The notes below the pieces were generated by a model that saw only the letters and a program-made list of their open reading frames with translations, was not told where the DNA came from and searched no databases. A DNA stretch of 64,000 nt from positions 1 to 64,000 of the forward strand of contig NZ_JBHOQR010000005.1 of NCBI RefSeq assembly GCF_042408815.1, read 5' to 3'. Shown here piece after piece: positions 7,820 through 16,231 of the stretch (position 1 is its first letter; each line of letters starts with the position of its first letter). Position numbers and translations under genes: made by a program. This DNA is from Thermoflexus sp042408815. Lineage in GTDB: Bacteria > Chloroflexota > Anaerolineae > Thermoflexales > Thermoflexaceae.

Positions 7820-8332
7820 ATGAGTCCGCTGGAAAACCATCGTTCCGCCCGCTTTGTGGCCGATACGATGCTCGGCCGCTTGGCCAAGTGGTTGCGGATC
7901 TTGGGTTACGATACCCACTACGATCCCTCCCTCGATGACGACGCCCTGTTGCGCATCGCCCAGACGGAGGATCGCATCCTGCTCACCCGGGATCATGCCC
8001 TGGCTCGCCGGGCAGGACCCCATGCGTTCTTGGTAGACCACGAGGACCTCATTCAGCAGCTGCGGGCCATCCGGGAGCAGTTCGGGGAGCCTGCAGACGT
8101 CCCGTTCTCCCGCTGCCCGGTGTGCAACACCCGCCTGACCCCCGTCCCACGGGAAGCAGTGGCCTCCTGTGTCCCGGCTTTCGTCTGGCGGCAGTATGAA
8201 CGTTTCCACCGTTGCCCGGAATGCGGCCGCGTGTATTGGCCCGGCACGCATTTTGAGCGGATGCGGTCCGTGCTGAAAGCCCTGGAGATCCATGACCTCG
8301 GGCTCGATGATGGCCGAGGTCTCAGAGCCTGA
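7820..8332 (+). CDS. Mut7-C RNase domain protein with zinc ribbon
   Basis: The 170-residue protein matches the Mut7-C family. The N-terminal part is PIN-like (FVADTMLGRLAKWLRILGYD, then LLTRDHALARRA), with the conserved acidic D and the TRD motif expected for a metal-dependent RNase. The C-terminal part has two Cys pairs (CPVC near 95, CPEC near 135) forming a zinc ribbon. Its substrate is unknown. ATG 7820 is preceded by GAGGGGG. The 3' end overlaps the next gene by about 20 bases, suggesting coupled translation. Confidence 0.85.
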   Translation: MSPLENHRSARFVADTMLGRLAKWLRILGYDTHYDPSLDDDALLRIAQTEDRILLTRDHALARRAGPHAFLVDHEDLIQQLRAIREQFGEPADVPFSRCPVCNTRLTPVPREAVASCVPAFVWRQYERFHRCPECGRVYWPGTHFERMRSVLKALEIHDLGLDDGRGLRA

Positions 8333-9137
8333 CTTCAGATCTCCCATGCGGGCGGGCGAGGGAAGGGGCTTCCCGCTCTTGGTTTTATTCGGAAAAGGGG
8401 AAGCCACGCTCATCCTAACGGCGGCGTGGGTAGCCGCTGGCCACCCATCCCCGGGGCCCTGGCTGCTAGGGGCATGGCTGCTCACGGAAGCCGGATGGCC
8501 AGCGCTGCGCCGGCTGTTGCTCGAACGTTATGGAGAGGGCAGGCACCTCTCCTCAGACCTCCCCCCATTTTCCCTGCCCTATCTCCGCTCCGATAGCCCG
8601 GCGGATCTCTTCCTTCGAACGATCGGGCAGCTGGTCCGGGAGATCCGGACGCGGGCCCGGGGAGATCCAGAATTCCTGGCCACCCTAGGGACAGCACTCG
8701 CTGCCCTCGGAATCGGGATCGGGCTAGTGGGGGGCATCGGGGCATGGTTGACCCTTGGGGTTGGGGTCTCTCTCCTCCTTGGGCGGCGTCTGGGCCATCC
8801 GGGGATCGGGGAGGGAATCTGGCGGTGGGTCTTCGGCGCCTTTCCCTGGTGGTTGGGGCTGGCCGGTGGGAGCCCCTCAGCGCCCGCCCTGGTGGCGGGG
8901 ATCCTAATCGGCCTGGCCTGGGTGGGGTTTCCATATCCGGCAGTCGGATGGGTCGCTTGGCCCTTGTGGGTCGCCTGGGCCGTGGCCCTGAGTCATGGAC
9001 CCGGAGCTTATGGCCTGGCACTCATCGGTCTACTGCTTCAGGAAGATCGGGTCTGCCGTTCCCGTCGCGCCCAAGGAATCCTGTGGGCTCTCGCGCTGAT
9101 CCTTACCATCTGGATCGTGCGGACGCTTCCGGCTTAG
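8310..9137 (+). CDS. Polytopic membrane protein of unknown function
   Basis: The 275-residue product is very hydrophobic, rich in Gly, Leu and Trp, with about seven or eight predicted membrane segments and a short hydrophilic stretch at about 70-110 (RYGEGRHLSSDLPPF, then REIRTRARGDPEF). I recognise no family. The start is uncertain: ATG codons at 8292, 8307 and 8310 are all possible, and all overlap the end of the Mut7-C gene. Translation is probably coupled to it. The gene converges on the MATE exporter gene. Confidence 0.7.
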   Translation: MAEVSEPDFRSPMRAGEGRGFPLLVLFGKGEATLILTAAWVAAGHPSPGPWLLGAWLLTEAGWPALRRLLLERYGEGRHLSSDLPPFSLPYLRSDSPADLFLRTIGQLVREIRTRARGDPEFLATLGTALAALGIGIGLVGGIGAWLTLGVGVSLLLGRRLGHPGIGEGIWRWVFGAFPWWLGLAGGSPSAPALVAGILIGLAWVGFPYPAVGWVAWPLWVAWAVALSHGPGAYGLALIGLLLQEDRVCRSRRAQGILWALALILTIWIVRTLPA

Positions 9138-9172
9138 AGAGTTCGGAAGGGCTTCCGCCCTAGCCTTCCGCC

Positions 9173-10573
9173 TCAAACTCGAACACGCTCCCAGGCTCCG
9201 CCGATGAACCGCCATGCGAACAGCAACGCCCGCACCGCGAAATCCGCCAGCATGCCCAGCCAGGCGCCGGGCAGCCCCCAGCCCAGCCCATAGGCGAGGA
9301 GGATCGCGATGGGAAGACGAACGACCCAGATGGATGTGGCCGTGACCAACAGCGTGTAACGGGTATCCCCGGCCCCTCGCAACGCGCCGGAGAACACAAA
9401 GCTGACCGCCATGGCCGGCTGGATCAGCGCGGTGATCCGCAGGGCCGCCGCGCCCTGAGCGATGACCTCCGGATCTTCGGTGAACAGATTCACCAGCAAG
9501 GGCCCCCCCAGGGCCAGGGCTAGCCCCATCGTTCCCATCAGGGCCAGCGCCAAGAGGAGGGCAATGAACGTCGCCTTTCTCCCCGCTTCCGGTTGTCGCG
9601 CGCCCAGGGCCTGGCCTGTCAGGGTGGAAGCGGCCACGGCGAATCCCCATCCGGGAAGGAAGGAAAGGGACATCACCCGCAGCCCGATCTGATGGGCAGC
9701 ATACGCGGCCGTCCCCAGGGCAGTGATCACGCCGGTTAGATTCAGCAGAGCCAGCTGCAGCAGCAATTGTTCCGCTCCCGCCGGCAGCCCAACCCGGAGG
9801 ATGCGCTGCAGCACCTCCCCTTCGAGCCTTAACCCGCGATGCGGTAGGACCAGACGGGCGGTTCCCCGCCACAACCGCACCCCGACCAGCACTGCCCCCA
9901 GGGTCCGGGCCAGGGCCGTCGCTATGCCCAATCCGACGATGCCCAGATGAAAGGGACTCCATGGGCCGGATAGAATCCATGCCAGCGCGGCATTGGCGAA
10001 GACCACCACCGCCCAGATGCGCATCGGGGTAAGCGTGTCCCCGGCGCCCCGGAGCGCGGCGTTGCCCACGAAGAGGACAGCTATGGCTGGGAAGGAGAGG
10101 GCCACGATGTTCAGATAGGCCCGGGCGGCGGTGCCCACCGCTGGCTCCGCGCCCAGGGCGGCGAACAGCCAGGCTCCGCCGATCCCTGCGAGCCCCATCC
10201 CGGCCAGCCCGAGGGCTCCCGCGCCGAGCAGCGCCTGGAGGGTGATCCGGCCGGCCTGATCCCGATCGCCGGCGCCGACGGCGCGGGCTACCAGAGCCGT
10301 GGCCCCTACCCCAACGGCGCCGAAGAAGACCGCCACCAGGTTCGTGAGCTGGCCACTCAACCCCACGGCGGCCAGGGCGATGGTTCCCAGATGCCCAGCG
10401 AGGTAGGCATCGGTCCAGTCCACCACAATGTTCAACAGTTGCTCCAGGACCGCCGGCCAGGCCAACCCGAGCACGACCTTCAGCGTCATGGTCCAGGGGG
10501 CCGGAACGCCCCGATGGACACGGCGAGCAATCCCAAGCCCAGCCGGGGCGCGTCGGATTTCACGGAACGGCAT
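9173..10573 (-). CDS. MATE family efflux transporter
   Basis: The 466-residue protein has the twelve hydrophobic segments and internal two-fold repeat of MATE exporters. Typical motifs occur in both halves: NIVVDWTDAYLAGHLG near the N-terminus and paired LRGAGDT sequences (about residues 190 and 415). These pumps use Na+ or H+ gradients to export drugs or metabolites across the cytoplasmic membrane; the substrate here is unknown. The open frame continues far upstream, but ATG 10573 with GGGAGTAG ahead of it starts at the normal family position. The SH3 protein gene lies 35 bases upstream on the same strand. Confidence 0.92.
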   Translation of the reverse strand: MPFREIRRAPAGLGIARRVHRGVPAPWTMTLKVVLGLAWPAVLEQLLNIVVDWTDAYLAGHLGTIALAAVGLSGQLTNLVAVFFGAVGVGATALVARAVGAGDRDQAGRITLQALLGAGALGLAGMGLAGIGGAWLFAALGAEPAVGTAARAYLNIVALSFPAIAVLFVGNAALRGAGDTLTPMRIWAVVVFANAALAWILSGPWSPFHLGIVGLGIATALARTLGAVLVGVRLWRGTARLVLPHRGLRLEGEVLQRILRVGLPAGAEQLLLQLALLNLTGVITALGTAAYAAHQIGLRVMSLSFLPGWGFAVAASTLTGQALGARQPEAGRKATFIALLLALALMGTMGLALALGGPLLVNLFTEDPEVIAQGAAALRITALIQPAMAVSFVFSGALRGAGDTRYTLLVTATSIWVVRLPIAILLAYGLGWGLPGAWLGMLADFAVRALLFAWRFIGGAWERVRV

Positions 10574-10608
10574 GGCCCTACTCCCTTCGGATGCCGTAGC
10601 AGGGGACG

Positions 10609-11097
10609 CTATGGCCCATAGGACGGTGTGAGATAGGCGCCCGCCGCCCAGCCCCGTTCTCCGGTCCGTGGATCCTCCAGCTGCCACCAGGTCAATCCAT
10701 CCGCTTCCTCCGGGCCACCGACCACCCGCATGATTGTCCCTTCGGGAAGAAATCGGATCCGCTCCGCCTGCAGACTGGGAGCCCGACGGAAACTCAGCCC
10801 CTGCTCGCCGGCCCCGCTCACCTTTACGAAGATTCCCACCTGGACAGCGGCGGGGAGGGTCGGCGTGGGCGTAGGCGCCGGAGGAGTGGGGCTGGGGCGT
10901 GGAGAGGGGGTCCATGTCGGCCGCGGCGTGGCGGTGGGCGGGCCGCTCAGCGCGCCCGCCATGGATCGCTGGAGCTGCCAGAACCCTCCCCCACAGATCA
11001 GCAGCGCCGCGAGGAGGGCGCCGAAAAACAGCAACCATTCCGAGGCCCGCAACTCGCCCTCCCCCGGGCGGGGACGCACACGGATCGGCCGCTGCAT
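10609..11097 (-). CDS. Membrane-anchored SH3-domain protein
   Basis: The 162-residue protein has a basic cytoplasmic N-terminus, one membrane segment (WLLFFGALLAALLICGGGFW), a Pro/Thr-rich spacer (TPRPTWTPSPRPSPTPPAP) and a C-terminal bacterial SH3 domain (LSFRRAPSLQAERIRFLPEG, then WWQLEDPRTGERGWAAGAYL). Such domains often bind cell-wall peptides, so the protein probably displays an SH3 domain outside the membrane. ATG 11097 has GGAGG eight bases ahead; longer starts are less likely. It may be cotranscribed with the MATE gene. Confidence 0.82.
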   Translation of the reverse strand: MQRPIRVRPRPGEGELRASEWLLFFGALLAALLICGGGFWQLQRSMAGALSGPPTATPRPTWTPSPRPSPTPPAPTPTPTLPAAVQVGIFVKVSGAGEQGLSFRRAPSLQAERIRFLPEGTIMRVVGGPEEADGLTWWQLEDPRTGERGWAAGAYLTPSYGP

Positions 11098-11222
11098 CGA
11101 TCCTCCCTCAGCGATGGGCATGATCAATCGTCTCCATTCTACGCCGAACCGAGAGGATAGCCCGTTCCAGCCTCGTCCGGTGGAACCGGAAACGGTTTCC
11201 ACCGCGGCCTCCGGCAGTTCAG

Positions 11223-11273
11223 GCCAAAGGGGGCAAGGGCGTTGCCGACCTCCTGGTTGAGGATCGGGGATGA
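11223..11273 (+). pseudogene. Remnant of a VapB-type antitoxin (C-terminal end only)
   Basis: The frame ending at TGA 11271-11273 reads AKGGKGVADLLVEDRG, closely resembling C-termini of antitoxins paired with PIN toxins (KSVADLLIEDR-type). Its stop overlaps the start of the PIN fragment as ATGA, the usual vapBC junction. Upstream codons in this frame do not look like the DNA-binding half, so the 5' part is missing. Confidence 0.5.
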
Positions 11274-11455
11274 TCCCATCCTTGGACGCCAGCGCCATGG
11301 TGAAGCGCTATTGGCGGGAAGCAGGGAGCGATGCGGTGGTGCGCCCCACAGAGGCGACTGATCTTGTGGGCACTACCGCCATCACGTATCCCGTGGGGGG
11401 AAATGGCGTCGGCCCTGGCCAGGGCCGTAGAGGTTTCCCCGAGAACAGGCCATGA
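11270..11455 (+). pseudogene. Truncated, frameshifted PIN-domain (VapC-type) toxin
   Basis: The first 40 residues match the PIN-toxin start: MIPSLDASAMVKRYWREAGS, with the first catalytic Asp, then ATDLVGTTAITY. At a run of six G (about 11395-11400) the frame breaks. In the next frame the PIN sequence continues as GEMASALARAVEVSPRTGHE, with the expected Glu. Similarity then ends, and the M23 peptidase gene on the other strand begins 12 bases later. Only about 60 of the roughly 130 residues of a PIN toxin remain, so it is very probably inactive. Confidence 0.65.
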
Positions 11456-11466
11456 ACGCGGCGCCT

Positions 11467-12678
11467 TTACTCGACCCCTTCCACCCACTGGCGCGGATCA
11501 ACGGGGATGCCTCGCACTCGGATTTCCCAATGCAGGTGGGCACCGGTGGAGAGACCGGTGTTCCCCACATAGCCCAGCAAATCCCCCGCCTTCACCCGCT
11601 GCCCGGTTTGAACAGCCACCGCGCTGAGGTGCCAGTAACCGCTACATACCCCCCAGCCGTGTCGCAGGATCACAGCGTTGCCCCGCACAACCAGCGGCCC
11701 GGCGAAGGCGACCACGCCGTCGGCCGGCGCATAAACCGATGTCCCGACGGTTCCCCGCAGGTCCAGGCCCTCATGGTAACTGGTGTAAGGCCCCCCATTA
11801 TACGAACGCCGGGTGCCAAAGGGAGAGGTCACCTCGGGGTTCGCCACCGGATACCGGAAGGGGCCGCTCCAGCGCCGCTCGGGCTCGAAGGGCGTGCAGG
11901 CGGCCAGCACCTTCTCCTGCTCCTCCCGAATCCGCCGGGGGTCGAGGAGACTCTGGCGATCCGGCGGCAGGCGGATCGCTTCCCGCCCATAAGGCCCGGC
12001 GGCCACCCGCACCTGGAGGTGGACGCGCACCGTCTGACCGTCGGAGCGGCGGGCGGTGAGGGCCAGGGGATATACTCCGGGGGCCTGCATCGCCGGCACG
12101 GCCAGCAGCCCTTCCCCGCCCTCCGCCGTCGGCGCCAGGGGATAGTTCACGCCCAGAAAGGCCGCCTCCAGTGCCGCCGGTTCAGAGAGGCGAACGCGCA
12201 CCGGGAACACCCGTCCCTGGATCGCTGGAGCGGCGCCCACCTCGATCTCCACAAACGGCGAGGGCCAGACAGTGGAAGCGCCCGGGGCTTCCTCTGGGAC
12301 CCGAAGGACCTGTCCGGCGAAAATCCAGTTGGGGCTGTTCAGATTGTTCAAGGCCATCAGGCGCGCCACTGTAGTGCCATAGCGCAACGCGATGCGATAC
12401 AGGGTCTCCCCGGGTTGAACAATATGAATCCGTCCAGGGGAAGGGGCGGAGGCGCCGGCGGGGATGAGGAGAACCTGTCCCACATAGATCAGGTTGGGAT
12501 TGGTCAGGCCGTTGGCCGCCTCGATCTCCGACACGGTGGTCCCGAAGCGCGCTGCGATGCGGGTGAGGGTATCTCCGGGTTGCACGGTGTAGCGGACCGG
12601 CTCCTGAGCGAGGGCGGGCCGAGCCAACGCGAGGCTCAAAGCCAGCCCCATCCGGATTCCCCAGCCTCCTCGCGCCAT
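11467..12678 (-). CDS. LysM-repeat M23 family metallopeptidase (cell-wall hydrolase)
   Basis: The 403-residue secreted protein has a signal peptide (cleavage near ARPALAQ), two LysM domains (VRYTVQPGDTLTRIAARFG and IHIVQPGETLYRIALRYG), a beta-rich middle region and a C-terminal M23 domain. Metal ligands are visible: H and D in SYHEGLDL and the final H-L-H in GAHLHWEI. It probably cuts peptide bridges in peptidoglycan. ATG 12678 has GGGAGG 7 bases ahead. Its start overlaps the end of the DUF192 gene by 43 bases. Confidence 0.9.
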   Translation of the reverse strand: MARGGWGIRMGLALSLALARPALAQEPVRYTVQPGDTLTRIAARFGTTVSEIEAANGLTNPNLIYVGQVLLIPAGASAPSPGRIHIVQPGETLYRIALRYGTTVARLMALNNLNSPNWIFAGQVLRVPEEAPGASTVWPSPFVEIEVGAAPAIQGRVFPVRVRLSEPAALEAAFLGVNYPLAPTAEGGEGLLAVPAMQAPGVYPLALTARRSDGQTVRVHLQVRVAAGPYGREAIRLPPDRQSLLDPRRIREEQEKVLAACTPFEPERRWSGPFRYPVANPEVTSPFGTRRSYNGGPYTSYHEGLDLRGTVGTSVYAPADGVVAFAGPLVVRGNAVILRHGWGVCSGYWHLSAVAVQTGQRVKAGDLLGYVGNTGLSTGAHLHWEIRVRGIPVDPRQWVEGVE

Positions 12679-13022
12679 GTCCAAACCTCCCCGATCCGGG
12701 CGTGGGTCAGCAAACCGACGGGACCTTCAATCAGGTAGCGGGCTGGGCGCGGGGGGATATACACCCGGAAGGGACGAGCTTCCACCGCGTGGACGATCCG
12801 CCCGGCCTCATCCAGCCAGATGGCGGCGATGGGAAAGAACACGAAGAACATATGGATGGCGGTTTCCCACCGGCCGGCTCGCGGGAACACGAAGAAGAGA
12901 CCTTCTTCCTCCATCCGGAGGCGGAACATCCATCCGCGTCCGCGGCACCACCACGAGCGGCAGGGCCGCAGCCGGGCCAGCAGCCGTCCGTCCGGGTCAT
13001 AGAGAAGAATCCGCATGGCCAT
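12636..13022 (-). CDS. DUF192 family protein
   Basis: The 128-residue protein contains the DUF192 core: a W-rich first part, a FVFPRAGRWETAIHMFFVFF segment (the family's ...SFWMKNTLIPLDI-like region) and AIWLDEAGRIVHAVEARP. DUF192 proteins are small beta-rich proteins of unclear function. It overlaps mazG upstream and the M23 gene downstream, consistent with a tightly packed operon. ATG 13016 is an alternative start. An unusually tryptophan/arginine-rich N-terminus is present. Confidence 0.8.
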   Translation of the reverse strand: MAMRILLYDPDGRLLARLRPCRSWWCRGRGWMFRLRMEEEGLFFVFPRAGRWETAIHMFFVFFPIAAIWLDEAGRIVHAVEARPFRVYIPPRPARYLIEGPVGLLTHARIGEVWTWREEAGESGWGWL

Positions 13023-14478
13023 CGGGCGCGCCTGGGGAAGCTGCCTGCTTCACCTGAGCCCACAACGCCTCCATTTCTTCCGGCGAGAGCTCCTGGAGCC
13101 GCCGGCCCTGCGCGGCGACAATGGCCTCCATCTGACGGAACCGGCGCGCGAAGCGGGCGTTGGCCTCCCGCAAGGCCGCCTCCGGATCGATCCCCCAGTG
13201 CCGGGCGAGCTGCGCCAGGGTGAAGAGCAGATCCCCAAACTCCGCCGCCCGATGGACCAGATCCGCCGCGGCGGCGATCTCTCGCAGCTCCTCCTGGAGC
13301 TTCTCAAGCACCCCCTCGGCGTCCGACCAGTCGAACTTCAACCGGGCAGCCCGCTCGCCATAGGCTGCCGCCTGGGCCAGGGCGGGTAGGCCCTTCGGTA
13401 CCCCATCCAGGATCGAGGCGGCCTGGCCCTGCTCCGCTTTCTCCTGCTGCTTGATCTGCTCCCAGTTCTCCAACACCTGCCGGACGCTGGTGACCCGCAG
13501 ATCGCCGAACACGTGGGGATGGCGGCGGCGGATCTTCTCATTCACATGGGCGATGACCTCCGCCATCGAGAACTCCCCGCTTTCGACTGCGATCTGGCTA
13601 TGGAAAACGATCTGCAGCAGGAGATCCCCCAGCTCCTCCTTCAGGCGGCCGGGATCATCCGCGTCCAGCGCCTCCAGGACCTCATAGGCCTCCTCTAGTA
13701 GGTTGGCGCGCAAGCTCTGGTGGGTCTGTTCCCGATCCCAGGGACAACCCTCGGGGGAACGGAGATGGGCGATGGTATCTTGGAACGTCTCGAAGGCGCC
13801 CGGCCGGGCCAGGGGCGGCACATACAGGGCGGTGAGCGGGGTGAAATCCGAGCGATGGTCCAGCTGATACAGCGGGAAGGTAACCTGCCGGGCCTCTGGA
13901 AGCCCCGCGGCGTCGATCAGCGTCACGGGATGCTCCGGAGGATACTGATTCATCAGGGTGAGCTTGAGATCGGCGGCCACCGTCCGGCTGTCCACCTGGG
14001 CGATCAGGGCCGGGCGATCGGGATTTAGCGGGGGATGATATCGCTCGGCCAGCTCAAAGGCGTCCGCGATCTGGAGGCCGTCCAGCGCGTCCAGGCCCAG
14101 GAGCTCCAGGGCGGTTTCGATGAAGCTGAGGCCGTGAACGATCCGGATGGGGATGCCGGCCCCGGCGGCCAGAGCGCGGATCCGGGCCACGGTCGCTTCC
14201 CCCACGAAGGGCGAGCCGGGCACCGCGTAGCAGACGCCCTCCGGCCGCCGGCCCAGCTCCAGGACCGTGTGGGCGATCCGCTCGTAGACCGCCTCCAGGT
14301 TCTCCGCTTCCGCGTAGACCGCATCGAAGTCGTAAACCACCAGATGAGGCGGCAGCGCCGCCACTGCCGGATGCCGCCGGGTCCGCACATAGATCTCCCG
14401 AAGCCCCTCCAGAACCTCCATCGTCTCCCGGGTCCAGTATCGAGGATCCCCGGGGCCCAAACCCATGATGATGATCAC
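12997..14478 (-). CDS. mazG: MazG nucleotide pyrophosphohydrolase fused to a tetrapyrrole-methylase-like domain
   Basis: The 493-residue protein has two parts. Residues 1-220 are a SAM-dependent tetrapyrrole (corrin/porphyrin) methylase-like domain, starting IIIMGLGPGDPRYWTRET and containing AVPGSPFVGEATV. Residues 230-480 hold two MazG modules (LRSPEGCPWDREQTHQSL, EEAYEVLEALD, EELGDLLLQIVFHS, then AAEFGDLLFTLAQLARHWG) with the E-E-x-x-E/E-x-x-D metal motifs. This YabN/MazG fusion is common in Gram-positive-type bacteria. The MazG part cleaves nucleoside triphosphates to clean the pool; the methylase part has no known substrate. Confidence 0.92.
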   Translation of the reverse strand: MIIIMGLGPGDPRYWTRETMEVLEGLREIYVRTRRHPAVAALPPHLVVYDFDAVYAEAENLEAVYERIAHTVLELGRRPEGVCYAVPGSPFVGEATVARIRALAAGAGIPIRIVHGLSFIETALELLGLDALDGLQIADAFELAERYHPPLNPDRPALIAQVDSRTVAADLKLTLMNQYPPEHPVTLIDAAGLPEARQVTFPLYQLDHRSDFTPLTALYVPPLARPGAFETFQDTIAHLRSPEGCPWDREQTHQSLRANLLEEAYEVLEALDADDPGRLKEELGDLLLQIVFHSQIAVESGEFSMAEVIAHVNEKIRRRHPHVFGDLRVTSVRQVLENWEQIKQQEKAEQGQAASILDGVPKGLPALAQAAAYGERAARLKFDWSDAEGVLEKLQEELREIAAAADLVHRAAEFGDLLFTLAQLARHWGIDPEAALREANARFARRFRQMEAIVAAQGRRLQELSPEEMEALWAQVKQAASPGAPDGHADSSL

Positions 14479-14502
14479 GCCCCATCCTCCCGGGAAAAGA
14501 GA

Positions 14503-15858
14503 TCAGATGGGCGCCGCCCGATCCTCCAGCGGATGGGCTATGGTCCGGGGAAGATACCAGCCCACCGTCCGGTTGGCGCGCGTGAGATACGCGCGAGCGA
14601 CCCGTTGCACGTCCTCGGGGGTCACCTGGCCCAGGCGCTCCAGATAGGTCTCGAACCAGGTGTAATCCGCGAAGATCTCACTCCAGCCATACCAGAAGCC
14701 CTGGTTGGTCACCGACTCGCTGCTGTAAGCGAAGTCGGCGCGAGCCTGCTTGAGGGCCTTCGCGAACTCCTCCGGGCGGATGGGCTCGGATTGCAGACGC
14801 TGGATCTCGGCATCGATGATCGCCTCCGCCTCTTCCGGATGCCGGCCGGGCTGCAGGGTCACCGTGAGGCTGTAAAGGAAGGGGTCCACGGTGGGGATCA
14901 GGCTGCTTCCCACTTCAGCGGCGATCTGCGTCTCCACCAGGGCCCGGTAAAGCCGCGAGGTCTTATTGGACGTGCCGCCGCTGAAGCTGAGGGAACCCGA
15001 ACCGGCTAGCACGGCGTTCAGGATCACCAGGGGCATAAAGTCCGGATGGCTCGCCTCCGGGGCGTGATACGCGATCTCCAGGTAAGCGGTGTTCCCTTCC
15101 CCCTCCACGACCACCCGGCGTTCCCCCCGCTGGGGGGGCTCCGTCACCCGCAGGCGAGGGATCTCCAGGGCCGGGCGGATGCGACTGAAAGCCCGCTCAA
15201 TGACCCGCAACGCCTCGGGGATGCGGAAATCCCCCACCGCCACCGCGATGGCATTGTTGGGCGCGTAATAAGTCCGGTAATGACGGTAGAGATCCTCCCG
15301 CGACATAGTCTGGAGATCCCCCGGCCATCCGATGACCTCGTGGCCGTAAGGATGGGCCTGGAAGGCGAGGGCCTGCACCTGCTCGCTTAACAGGAAAAGG
15401 GGATGGTTCTCCGCCCCGTGCCGTTCGGAGAGGATCACCGTGCGCTCCGCCTCCACCTCCTTCGGGTGGAAGAGGGCCTTCGTCATCCGATCGGCCTCGA
15501 TCTCCGGGGCGATGGTCCACCGATCGGAGGGCAAGGTCTCGAAATAAGCAGTGAAATCCAGCCAGGTCATCCCATTCCAGGCCCCCCCCTCCCGGGAGAT
15601 TAGACGGTCCAGCGTCCCCTTCGGATAGGTGGGGGTGCCCTTGAAGAGCATATGCTCCACCCAATGGGAGATCCCGGTGAGGCCGGTGGGCTCATCCCGG
15701 CTCCCCACCCGATACCAGACCCAGAAGGTGACCACCGGGGCATGGTGCTGCTCTTTCAGCACCACCGTCAGCCCATTGTCCAGCGCCGTTTTCAGAAAAC
15801 CGTCCCGGCGAACCGGACGGAACCGTCGGGAGATCCGGGAAGCCGATCGCCGCGTCAT
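14503..15858 (-). CDS. M16 family zinc peptidase
   Basis: The 451-residue protein is an M16 (pitrilysin/processing-peptidase-like) protease. The inverted zinc motif H-x-x-E-H is intact (SHWVEHMLFKGTPTYPKGT, about residues 62-80) and the downstream Glu ligand region (EVEAERTVILSERHGAE) is present. The second half is the inactive M16_C fold. Members often work as pairs of active and inactive subunits, but no partner lies beside it. GTG 15867 is possible, yet ATG 15858 with GAGGTG six bases ahead is better. It overlaps nothing and follows the small membrane protein gene by 5 bases. Confidence 0.92.
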   Translation of the reverse strand: MTRRSASRISRRFRPVRRDGFLKTALDNGLTVVLKEQHHAPVVTFWVWYRVGSRDEPTGLTGISHWVEHMLFKGTPTYPKGTLDRLISREGGAWNGMTWLDFTAYFETLPSDRWTIAPEIEADRMTKALFHPKEVEAERTVILSERHGAENHPLFLLSEQVQALAFQAHPYGHEVIGWPGDLQTMSREDLYRHYRTYYAPNNAIAVAVGDFRIPEALRVIERAFSRIRPALEIPRLRVTEPPQRGERRVVVEGEGNTAYLEIAYHAPEASHPDFMPLVILNAVLAGSGSLSFSGGTSNKTSRLYRALVETQIAAEVGSSLIPTVDPFLYSLTVTLQPGRHPEEAEAIIDAEIQRLQSEPIRPEEFAKALKQARADFAYSSESVTNQGFWYGWSEIFADYTWFETYLERLGQVTPEDVQRVARAYLTRANRTVGWYLPRTIAHPLEDRAAPI

Positions 15859-15863
15859 TGCCT

Positions 15864-16103
15864 TCACCTCAACAGATGAGGCAGCAGGAAAGCCAGGGCC
15901 ATCTGGCCGCCGAGGAGGAGCGCGGCCAGAATGCCAATGCGGCGCAGATCCCGCCGCACATAGGAGTAATCATAATTCGCCAGGCTGGATGCCGGCCGTC
16001 GGGACGAAGCCGGCAAAGCGGACACCGGGATCTCCCGGGCCGGGGCCGGAACCGCCCGGACCGGGGTGGAAGGGGTGGATCGCACCCGTCGTTTCTTGGC
16101 CAT
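15864..16103 (-). CDS. Small basic protein with one C-terminal membrane segment
   Basis: The 79-residue product starts with a basic, Ser/Pro/Ala-rich tail (MAKKRRVRSTPSTPVRAV), then an NYDYSYVRRDLRR stretch and one membrane helix (ILAALLLGGQMALAFLLPHLL) at the very end. It looks like a tail-anchored or N-in single-pass protein. I recognise no characterised family. The ribosome binding site (GGGAGGGGAA) is good. It lies between rny and the M16 protease gene on the same strand, with 5 bases to the latter. Confidence 0.75.
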   Translation of the reverse strand: MAKKRRVRSTPSTPVRAVPAPAREIPVSALPASSRRPASSLANYDYSYVRRDLRRIGILAALLLGGQMALAFLLPHLLR

Positions 16104-16231
16104 TGGGTTCCCCTCCCGTCAGGAAGGTCATTGTCTATGCGGACAGTCCGAACGTCTCCTCCCGCCTCGAGACGGCGGGGGGAGAAGGGAAGAGCCCGGG
16201 GGCAGAGCGGCTCGCCGGATCCCGCCCGGTG

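Noticed and set aside
11394..11400. The six-G frameshift in the PIN toxin as proof of inactivation
   Set aside because: A homopolymer break alone could be a sequencing error; the stronger evidence is the loss of the toxin's second half and the antitoxin's first half.
14503..15858. The M16 protein as part of an adjacent active/inactive pair
   Set aside because: No second M16 gene is adjacent; only a small membrane protein and mazG flank it.
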